Below are positions 1-5,843 of a stretch of DNA of 6,578 nucleotides, piece after piece. The position numbers were made by a program, and so were the translations under genes. The notes under the pieces were generated by a model that searched no databases, was not told where the DNA came from, and saw only the letters and a list, made by a program, of their open reading frames with translations. The first letter of the stretch is position 1. Every line of letters starts with the position of its first letter. Source of the stretch: Desulfovibrionales bacterium (GTDB taxonomy: Bacteria > Desulfobacterota > Desulfovibrionia > Desulfovibrionales > Desulfomicrobiaceae); NCBI GenBank assembly GCA_012727515.1, contig JAAYGZ010000283.1, forward strand, positions 1 through 6,578, given 5' to 3'.

Positions 1-2921
1 GCCCTGGTCATGGCCACGTACAGGAGGCGACGTTCTTCTTCCAGGTCCACGGAAAGCCCTGACCCTGGTTTGCCCAGCAGGGCGTCCATGCCCATAAACG
101 GCATAAGTCCTTCTTCCAGGGCCGGAAGAAAGACCGCTTCAAACTCAAGGCCCTTGGCCGAGTGCATGGTCAGAATAGACACTTTTTCCGAACGCAGGCG
201 GATGGCGCTTAACTCTGTTTCCAGTTCGATAAAATTCATAAGCCCTGGCCAGCCGTCATGCTGGCGAAAGGCCTTGTCAAATTCAAGAAAGGTCTTGGTT
301 TTCCAGAAGGTGCTGTCAAAGGGCGGGCGTTCCTGAAGAAAGGCAGCCATGGCCAGCGGGCCTTTGGCAATGACTTTATCCGGGCAGTCAAGGGGTTCCT
401 GACCTGTCAGAGGTAGCGGGGCGCCCAGGGCCTGAGCAGCGCAGGCCAGAAGCAGCCTGATACGCGGATCAGTAAAAAAAGGCTCTGTTTCTGGCACACT
501 GACCGGGATGCCAGCATGATGCAGGGCGGCCTGCAAGGGCGCGATCAATGCTTTAAGGCGAACCAGAACAGCAATATCGCCGGGAGTCATGGTGCTGGTC
601 TGGGTATCAGCCTGCCAATGCCCTGTGCCACCCAGGAGATCGCGCATTCGGGCAAGAATCCATTTTTGTTCCTGCTGTGCGTTTGGTGCTTCAAGCACAT
701 GGATGGTGGCTGGGATTTTTTTCTGGGCAATCAGGGTTTTGCGCTGCGCAAACAAAGAGGCGCTGGCATCAAGAATTTTCTGCCCTGAACGGTAATTATG
801 GACCAGGCGGATGCGTTTCATATCTGGCCAGATGTCCCGCAAGCAGGCTTCTACGTCACCTTGGGCGCCACGAAAGCCATAAATGGACTGCTGTGGATCA
901 CCAATGCCAAAAAATCCGTGGCCATTTTCGCCAACCAGCCCACGAACCACGTCAAGCTGCAAGGCAGAGAGATCCTGAATTTCATCCACCAGCACGTGCT
1001 GGTAGCCAGTCAGCACCATGCCCTGGGCCAGGTGCTCGGCCCAGAATTCCAGAAGATCAGTAAAATCCACGGCATGGATTTGCTCTTTCCGCGCCAGGTA
1101 GGCTTCTTTGTGCCCTGGCTGGACCCAGGCGCGTCGTTCCCTGGCCAGGTTCAGGGCGTTCCAGGCCGTTTTGCAGCCAGGGCCATGCAGGCCGGGGTTG
1201 GCTGTACAAAAAAGCTGAAAGGCGCTTTCCTCAGCAAGAACCAAAGGAGTCTGGCCAGTGCTGCTGCTCCAATAATCCAGGGCCAGGGAATGCAATGTGT
1301 CGGCCCTGGGCAATTCAGCCTGATCCGGACACAGGCTGGCCAGGCGGGCTTGCAGTTCACGGGCTGCTTTGCGCGTAAAGGTGAGGATGAGCATGTCTGC
1401 CGGATGTACGCCCTGGTTCAGCAGATAACGCACCCGGCCCAGCAGGGTCTGGGTTTTGCCCGTGCCTGGGCCTGCCAGCACCAGAACCGGCCCTGGTCCG
1501 GCCACAATGGCGGCGGTCTGCATTTCATTGGGCTGAAATTCTTCTGGTTTTTCCAGGGTCACACGTTCTGGAACAGCCAGGCTGCGCCAACTTTCCGCAG
1601 CGGGGCTGCTGGTCTGAGACGGCGCTCCCAGGGCCATGACCCGGCCATGACGGATCTCCTGGATTTCCTGGCCATCAAACATGCGGATGCGTCCGTATTC
1701 GCCATCATAGCCAGAGGTGCGGTGAACCAGGCCCTGGCGCATACGGCGGATGGATTCTGGAAGTGCCTGGGAAAAAGAACTGAGTTCTTCGGGGGACAGG
1801 CTGTGCAGGATGCGCATTTCAGATCCGAACTCACGCACCAGCTGGCTGTACAGGTGCTGCACTTTTTTGCTGCCTGGCCCAACGCCAAGAATTTCTGAAA
1901 TCAGTTCTGTGAGTGGCACCAGGGATGAAAAGCCAGGATGGTTTTCCGGTCGCACGGGCTGGATACGGTCTGCCAGCTCAAACACGCGGTTTAAGACGCC
2001 AACAGTGAGTTTTTGGCCGCAAACCGGGCACAAGCCGCCATGTTCCACTGTTTGCAATGGTTCCAGCACAACCCCGCATTTACGGTGTCCGTCCAGATGA
2101 TATTTGCCTTCTTCCGGGTAAAACTCCACGGTGCCCGCGTACAGGGCTGGTCCTGATTCGCTGCGCAGGGCAGAGCGAATGGCCTGGTATGACCTTTCCC
2201 CTTGAAATAAGGTTGCTTCTCGTCCTAGTTTTTCCCCGGAATGGGCGTCAGAATTGGAAATAAGCGTGTACTTGTCCAGGGCGCTCCAGAGCCAGTTCAT
2301 TTCCGGATCAGAGGACAGGCCGGTTTCCAGGGCAAAAATCTCGCTGCTTAAATCGCCAAAACACTCTTCCAGGCTGTCAAACCCAGACTTGGAGCCAAAC
2401 AGGGAAAACCAGGGCGTCCAGATATGGGCAGGAACCACAAAGGCCAGCGGGTCTGTTTCCAGAACTATTTCGAGTAAATTACGGGCGTCCAGGCCCAGGA
2501 TAGGGCGGCCATCAGATGCCAGATTGCCGATCTGGGTCAGCTTGGTGTTGAGTTGCCTGGCGCTCTGCACGCTTGGCATAAAAACCAGGTTGTGATTTTT
2601 ACGCACCTTACCTGCTTTTTTATAGATAGAGCTGATTTCTGTGCAGAGCATAAAGCGTGTCTGGCCGTGAAATTCGCGCTGCGCCCAGGGCAGTTCCTGG
2701 GCCAGGACTGCCGGGTCATTTAAGCGCAGCAGGCCAGAGCCATCTTCATGCAGGTGTTCTTCAATGTTGGCCAGCCATTCCGGGTGGGTAAAATCGCCAG
2801 TGGCCAGCACATCAATGCCTTTTATTTCTGCCCAGGCTGCCAGATTGGTGCAGGTCAGGGCTTTGCTGGTAGCGCGGGAAAAACGGGAATGGACATGCAG
2901 GTCCGCATAGTAGGTATTCAT
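1..2921 (-). CDS. EndoQ-like PHP nuclease fused to UvrD/Rep-type SF1 helicase (3' end beyond window)
   Basis: The frame is open for 973 codons from ATG at 2921 and runs off the left edge. Residues 1-425 resemble endonuclease Q (TIGR00375 family). The PHP metal motifs are visible: DLHVH (H9, H11), TGDFTHP (D43, H46), TEIS (E95), KNHNL (H110), PAHIWTPWF (H166) and SNSDAH (D225, H227). A zinc ribbon follows, with H279-x2-C282 and C298-x2-C301, then LTVGV and a GYDGEYGRIR stretch typical of the EndoQ C-terminus. Residues 455-974 form an SF1A helicase. Its motifs are Walker A AGPGTGKT (483-490), motif Ia TFTRKAARE (514-522), Walker B VLVDEIQD (643-650), motif III GDPQQSIYGFRGA (674-686), motif IV HNYRS (708-712), motif V TMHSAKGLEFE (918-928) and motif VI EEERRLLYVAMTR (961-973). 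Characterised EndoQ proteins nick 5' of deaminated bases and AP sites, and UvrD-type enzymes unwind 3' to 5'. A combined nick-and-unwind repair role is inferred. All catalytic motifs appear intact. Only the short tail after motif VI is missing from view. Confidence 0.95.
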   Translation of the reverse strand, partial: MNTYYADLHVHSRFSRATSKALTCTNLAAWAEIKGIDVLATGDFTHPEWLANIEEHLHEDGSGLLRLNDPAVLAQELPWAQREFHGQTRFMLCTEISSIYKKAGKVRKNHNLVFMPSVQSARQLNTKLTQIGNLASDGRPILGLDARNLLEIVLETDPLAFVVPAHIWTPWFSLFGSKSGFDSLEECFGDLSSEIFALETGLSSDPEMNWLWSALDKYTLISNSDAHSGEKLGREATLFQGERSYQAIRSALRSESGPALYAGTVEFYPEEGKYHLDGHRKCGVVLEPLQTVEHGGLCPVCGQKLTVGVLNRVFELADRIQPVRPENHPGFSSLVPLTELISEILGVGPGSKKVQHLYSQLVREFGSEMRILHSLSPEELSSFSQALPESIRRMRQGLVHRTSGYDGEYGRIRMFDGQEIQEIRHGRVMALGAPSQTSSPAAESWRSLAVPERVTLEKPEEFQPNEMQTAAIVAGPGPVLVLAGPGTGKTQTLLGRVRYLLNQGVHPADMLILTFTRKAARELQARLASLCPDQAELPRADTLHSLALDYWSSSTGQTPLVLAEESAFQLFCTANPGLHGPGCKTAWNALNLARERRAWVQPGHKEAYLARKEQIHAVDFTDLLEFWAEHLAQGMVLTGYQHVLVDEIQDLSALQLDVVRGLVGENGHGFFGIGDPQQSIYGFRGAQGDVEACLRDIWPDMKRIRLVHNYRSGQKILDASASLFAQRKTLIAQKKIPATIHVLEAPNAQQEQKWILARMRDLLGGTGHWQADTQTSTMTPGDIAVLVRLKALIAPLQAALHHAGIPVSVPETEPFFTDPRIRLLLACAAQALGAPLPLTGQEPLDCPDKVIAKGPLAMAAFLQERPPFDSTFWKTKTFLEFDKAFRQHDGWPGLMNFIELETELSAIRLRSEKVSILTMHSAKGLEFEAVFLPALEEGLMPFMGMDALLGKPGSGLSVDLEEERRLLYVAMTR

Positions 2922-2931
2922 GGCCTGTCCT
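2918..2931 (-). promoter_or_regulatory. ATGA stop/start overlap with ribosome binding site for the EndoQ-UvrD gene
   Basis: The kinase stop codon TGA (2920-2918) shares bases with the fusion gene start ATG (2921-2919). An AGGA sits at 2931-2928, six bases before the ATG and inside the kinase's last codons. This fixes the fusion gene's start and suggests that its translation is coupled to that of the kinase. Confidence 0.85.
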
Positions 2932-4609
2932 GGGTCATGGGTTTATTTTCAGGGGCTTTTGTCTCTGTGCGCATCTCAGTATTTGTCTCTGTGCTCGTCT
3001 CTGCGCGGATATGCAGCATGACCTTGGCCCCACCTTGTGCAGTGGTGCCAATTTCCAGATAGGCATTGTTCTGGGCGGCCAGGCGCTGGGCAATGGAGAG
3101 GCCCAGGCCCGTGCCACTGGCCTTGGTGGTCACAAAGGGGGTAAAACAGCGCGTCAGCAGGTCTGGCGCAAAGCCTGGACCATTGTCTTCAACGCAGAGT
3201 ATATGTCCGGAGGAAGAATATCTGCTGTGCAGGGTCAGTTGTGGGTCAGGCTGTTCTTCCAGGGCCTGAAAGGCATTAAGGCAGATATTGAGCACAACCT
3301 GATGCAACTGATGCCGGTCAAAGACCACGCATTCATCATTGATATACTGAGAAATATGTACTGCCGGATAGCGCATGGCCAGCGGTGTCAGGACTTCGTC
3401 CACAACCTGGCGCAAAGGCACAGACTCTGGCGTTGCAGTTTGCGGGCGGGCAAAGACAAGAAAATCTTTAAGCAAAAAATCAAGCCGCTCAATGTCACGC
3501 ATAATAACGGCTGACAGGCGCGTGGCATACTCCGGCTCCAGGTCATCAGTCAGGAGAAGCTGAATACTGGTCTTGATTCCGGCCAGGGGGTTTTTCATTT
3601 CATGGGCCAGGCCTGCGGCCAATTCACCAATGGTGGCCAGCTTTTCCATTTCCTTGAGCTGGAGCTCAAGTTTGTGAATCTGGGTAATATCAGAAAAAAG
3701 CATGAGCCAGCCCTGGTTGTCGGGCAGGGCTGTCAGCTTGAGACCAAAAGTCAGCCCTGTGCGCGGGCTGGACACAATGGCACGCATACTTGCATGTGCC
3801 GCACGTTTTTCCCAGGACGCAGCAAATTCTGGAAAAAGAGTGCTGAAATCGACATTAACCACGTGTTCGCGGCCCAGGCCAGGCAGCCAGTCCAGGGCGC
3901 GGGTATTGATGGTGGTTATATGGCCAGCGTTATCCAGGGCCATGAGGCCAGAATCGATCCAGTCAAAAATACGAAATTTCAGGGTTTCAGCCCGGCTCAG
4001 CGCTGCTTCCTGTTCAACAACTTTGTACAGTAAGCGTTTGTCTTCCTGGTTTCCCAAAAAGACCAGGCTGGTGATAAGGGCCAGGGCCAGGGTAAAGAGG
4101 CTGAAATTATAGGCCAGATCAGAGCCGCGAATATGTGCTTCAGCCCAGAGATGGGGGTAATAAAATTGCACACAGGAAATAAGGAACAAGCTGATGCACA
4201 GGGCAACTGAAACAGCGGCAGAGATTTTTACGCCAAGAAATTTTCCATAAAAAAAGATGGCCAGAATATAGATAAGAAGAAAACCACTGAAAACGCCCCC
4301 GGTCAGAAAAACCCACCAGGTCAGCAGGCCCATGTCTGCAAGCATCTGAAAGCGGAAAAAAAATAACGAACTGAAAAAACGTTTGTTGAATTTTAAGTAT
4401 CCGATATTAAAAGCAAAACCAAGAACAAAGAACGTCGTGTACAGTTCTTCTTTGCAGAGCACAAAACGCAGGTTTGGATCAGAGAGATTAAGACGCTCTG
4501 AAACAGCCAGTATCAGCAAAAACGTGAGTACGCCCAGGCGCATCATGGCCGAGTTGACCAGAAATGACCTGAGCACTGCTGATGAGGTAAGACTGGGGTT
4601 AGCGTCCAC
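2918..4609 (-). CDS. Membrane PAS sensor histidine kinase (PilS/NtrB-like)
   Basis: The protein is about 563 aa when started at GTG 4609. The N-terminus has about six hydrophobic segments (roughly residues 24-38, 57-72, 87-104, 108-122, 131-150 and 166-186), so it should sit in the inner membrane with almost no periplasmic sensor domain. A short linker helix is followed by a PAS-like region (about 210-310). Then come a HisKA domain with the H-box GLAHEMKNPLAG (phospho-acceptor H336) and a HATPase with N-box NICLNAFQAL (441-450), G1 DNGPGF (475-480), an FTPFVTTK F-box and G2 GTGLGL (499-504). The order of domains and the H-box match PilS/NtrB-type kinases, which usually partner with NtrC-family, sigma-54-dependent regulators. 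No response regulator lies in the window, so the partner is unknown. The start is not certain. GTG 4609 overlaps the upstream gene by 11 nt with GGGAG 12 nt upstream. GTG 4681 would overlap much more. ATG 4546 or 4543 would begin at the first TM segment. Confidence 0.93.
   Translation of the reverse strand: MDANPSLTSSAVLRSFLVNSAMMRLGVLTFLLILAVSERLNLSDPNLRFVLCKEELYTTFFVLGFAFNIGYLKFNKRFFSSLFFFRFQMLADMGLLTWWVFLTGGVFSGFLLIYILAIFFYGKFLGVKISAAVSVALCISLFLISCVQFYYPHLWAEAHIRGSDLAYNFSLFTLALALITSLVFLGNQEDKRLLYKVVEQEAALSRAETLKFRIFDWIDSGLMALDNAGHITTINTRALDWLPGLGREHVVNVDFSTLFPEFAASWEKRAAHASMRAIVSSPRTGLTFGLKLTALPDNQGWLMLFSDITQIHKLELQLKEMEKLATIGELAAGLAHEMKNPLAGIKTSIQLLLTDDLEPEYATRLSAVIMRDIERLDFLLKDFLVFARPQTATPESVPLRQVVDEVLTPLAMRYPAVHISQYINDECVVFDRHQLHQVVLNICLNAFQALEEQPDPQLTLHSRYSSSGHILCVEDNGPGFAPDLLTRCFTPFVTTKASGTGLGLSIAQRLAAQNNAYLEIGTTAQGGAKVMLHIRAETSTETNTEMRTETKAPENKPMTQDRP
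2957..3004 (-). repeat. Four degenerate 12-bp tandem units in the kinase C-terminal tail
   Basis: Read on the minus strand, four 12-nt units encode AETS, TETN, TEMR and TETK. The second and fourth differ only at their last base (ACAGAGACAAAT and ACAGAGACAAAA). They lie after the end of the HATPase fold and form a hydrophilic Thr/Glu-rich tail just before the overlap with the next gene. The unit length is a multiple of three, so copy-number change would keep the frame. Confidence 0.7.
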
Positions 4610-5363
4610 AGTCGCGGGAGTCTCCCTGTAGTTTGTCCACGGCGTGTTGAATGGCAGGGGCCAGGGCGCTGAGATTTTCACGCACAGCCTTGGGGCTTCC
4701 GGGCAGATTTATGACCAGGCTTGTGCCCAGTACACCGGCCACAGCGCGGGAAATCATGCCATGGGGGGTTTTGGCTACAGACGTAGCGGTCATAACGCGC
4801 TCAAATCCAGGCAAGCGTTTGTCCAGCACCTTTTGCGTGACTTCCGGAGTAATGTCGCGGGGCCCAAGCCCTGTGCCGCCAGTGGTGCACACAAGGTCAA
4901 AGCGCTGGTGCAGGCAAAAATCCACCAACGTGGCCTGGAGCAGGTCTGGTTCATCTGGAATGATGACGCCTGTGGCCAGGCAGAGGGACAGGCTTTCAGC
5001 CAGGGTGTCCCGAATGGCCGGGCCGCTGGCATCAATGCGTTCGCCGCGTGCGCCTTTGTCACTTAAGGTAATCCAGGCCAGGGACAGGCCCTGGTGTGAA
5101 CGCTCGCATGGATACATGCCTGGACGTGGTGGGTCAGTCAGGCAGGTTGCTGCCCACAGGGGTGCCAGGAGGTCTGCGCCAGGCAGACGCACTGCGCTGG
5201 TGAGTTGGAATGCACCACAATCTCCGCGCAGGATATCTCCGGCACGCAGTTGCAGACATTCTGCGTGGCTGGCCTCAAGAACAGCCTGGGCAAGGGGGTG
5301 ACTGAAATTCACTCCCAGCAGAGCCGTGGCGTCAGTGCTGGGGCGTTGCCAATGAATTTGCAT
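4599..5363 (-). CDS. MogA/MoaB-family molybdenum cofactor protein with extra N-terminal region
   Basis: The protein is 254 aa from ATG 5363. Residues about 93-245 form a MoaB/Mog domain with TLSDKGARGERIDASGP (99-115), the molybdopterin-binding loop TTGGTGLGPRD (160-170) followed by ITPE, and NLPGSPKAVRENL (219-231). Family members bind molybdopterin. MogA adenylylates it before molybdenum insertion, acting in the cytoplasm. The overall pattern resembles MogA, but MoaB-type roles cannot be excluded from motifs alone. Stand-alone MogA/MoaB proteins are roughly 160-200 aa. Here about 90 residues precede the domain, and I cannot assign them to a family. ATG 5363 is chosen because TGAGG lies five bases upstream; an in-frame TTG at 5405 lacks such support. 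The gene appears to be first in an operon with the kinase and the EndoQ-UvrD fusion. Its 3' end overlaps the kinase start by 11 nt. Confidence 0.88.
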   Translation of the reverse strand: MQIHWQRPSTDATALLGVNFSHPLAQAVLEASHAECLQLRAGDILRGDCGAFQLTSAVRLPGADLLAPLWAATCLTDPPRPGMYPCERSHQGLSLAWITLSDKGARGERIDASGPAIRDTLAESLSLCLATGVIIPDEPDLLQATLVDFCLHQRFDLVCTTGGTGLGPRDITPEVTQKVLDKRLPGFERVMTATSVAKTPHGMISRAVAGVLGTSLVINLPGSPKAVRENLSALAPAIQHAVDKLQGDSRDCGR

Positions 5364-5368
5364 AGATA

Positions 5369-5373
5369 CCTCA
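5369..5373 (-). promoter_or_regulatory. Ribosome binding site of the MogA/MoaB-type gene
   Basis: TGAGG on the minus strand lies five bases before ATG 5363. It favours this start over the in-frame TTG at 5405. Confidence 0.75.
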
Positions 5374-5556
5374 TCAATAGAATGGAATTGCTGTTTGCCT
5401 ATCAAAGGTTGTGCAGGTTGTCATTACAGATAAAAAGTAGGGTAAATATATGAGTCTGGCTATTTTAATGAAATAAAAAGCAGGGTTGCTTCACCTTGGA
5501 GCATACGGGGTGCTTGATCAGGGACGGTCACGGGGATAGGTGGTCTGAAAATTTAT

Positions 5557-5561
5557 GGAGG
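5557..5561 (+). promoter_or_regulatory. Ribosome binding site of the selenoprotein gene
   Basis: GGAGG lies seven bases before ATG 5569. This near-perfect Shine-Dalgarno supports that start and shows that the UGA-interrupted frame is set up for translation. The nearby ATG at 5564 is in another frame and too close to the GGAGG. Confidence 0.85.
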
Positions 5562-5568
5562 CAATGTT

Positions 5569-5799
5569 ATGGATATACGCATTGTGTATTGCGGGCAGTG
5601 AAGTTCCTATCCAAGGGCCGCAGGTCTTGCGGAACGTTTAGGACAGGAATTTGGCGTCCAGCCTGTGCTGGAGGTTGGCACGGGAGGTATTTTTGATGTG
5701 TTTGCCAATGGGCAGTTGATCTATTCTAAATTTGAAACGCGGCGTTTCCCAGCCCACGATCTGATTGTGGAGCGAATCAAGGCACAGGCAGGTTATTAG
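5569..5799 (+). CDS. SelW/Rdx-family selenoprotein with in-frame UGA (Sec11)
   Basis: The frame is ATG 5569 to TAG 5797-5799, 76 residues when the TGA at 5599-5601 is read as selenocysteine. The N-terminus reads MDIRIVYCGQ-U-SSYPRA, so C8 and U11 form the CxxU redox motif after the first beta strand. The Rdx/SelW family has its redox-active CxxU or CxxC in this position (mammalian SelW has VVYCGAU). The rest also fits the family: an amphipathic helix (RAAGLAERLGQEF), VLEVGTGGIFDVFANG, then LIYSKFETRRFPAHD and a final helix. The size matches SelW-like proteins, which are usually about 75-100 aa. They are small thioredoxin-fold cytoplasmic proteins thought to act in thiol redox reactions, with substrates poorly defined. 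A conventional gene caller would stop at residue 10 or miss the gene. Decoding needs SelA, SelB, tRNA-Sec and SelD, none of which is in this window. The gene converges on flagellin, with 44 bp between stop codons. Confidence 0.9.
5599..5644 (+). promoter_or_regulatory. Bacterial SECIS hairpin following the Sec UGA codon
   Basis: Just 3' of the UGA (5599-5601) the RNA can fold with a lower stem of UCCUA (5605-5609) with UAGGA (5639-5643). An upper stem of CCGC (5618-5621) pairs with GCGG (5629-5632) and closes a seven-base loop, AGGUCUU (5622-5628). The loop GGU begins 22 nt after the UGA, within the spacing known for bacterial SECIS elements. GCAGGUCU is also the apical sequence I recall for the E. 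coli fdhF SECIS, the target of SelB. A competing fold, GUUCC (5603-5607) with GGAAC (5631-5635), is possible. The element lies entirely within the coding sequence, as usual in bacteria. Confidence 0.75.
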
Positions 5800-5843
5800 G
5801 GCAGAAAAAGAGTGGGTTGAAGGCTTGGGAATGGTAGAGCAAA

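Larger units (their letters stand above)
5364..5568. other. Divergent intergenic region between the MogA-type operon and the selenoprotein gene
   Basis: Both neighbouring genes are transcribed outward from this 205-bp stretch, so it should hold both promoters. The middle (about 5431-5481) is AT-rich. On the minus strand a TATATT lies at 5450-5445, with only a poor TTCATT 16 bases upstream. On the plus strand I found no pair of elements at good spacing. I see no sigma-54 -24/-12 pair, riboswitch, tRNA or inverted-repeat operator that I would defend. Confidence 0.4.

Noticed and set aside
798..1898. Long plus-strand open frame of 366 codons
   Set aside because: It lies antisense to the helicase region, whose minus-strand frame contains every SF1 motif. 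The plus-strand translation has no recognisable domain and no good ribosome binding site.
1..2921. Frequent CCAGG/GCCAGG words on the plus strand, possibly a recombination or segregation motif
   Set aside because: They are explained by abundant CTG (Leu) and GCC (Ala) codons and CTGG junctions in the minus-strand genes.
3011..3514. Plus-strand open frame of 167 codons
   Set aside because: It is antisense to the HATPase domain of the kinase and shows no protein-like motif.
4651..5301. Plus-strand open frame of 216 codons
   Set aside because: It is antisense to the MogA/MoaB gene, rich in Arg and Ser, and a shadow of that gene's codon pattern.
5660..5695. Sigma-54-like TTGGCACG match inside the selenoprotein gene
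   Set aside because: The -12 half does not match TTGC, and the site lies within coding sequence pointing at no downstream gene on that strand.
5496..5696. Plus-strand open frame of 66 codons overlapping the selenoprotein gene
   Set aside because: It is in another frame and shows no family resemblance, while the overlapping UGA-containing frame matches SelW/Rdx throughout.
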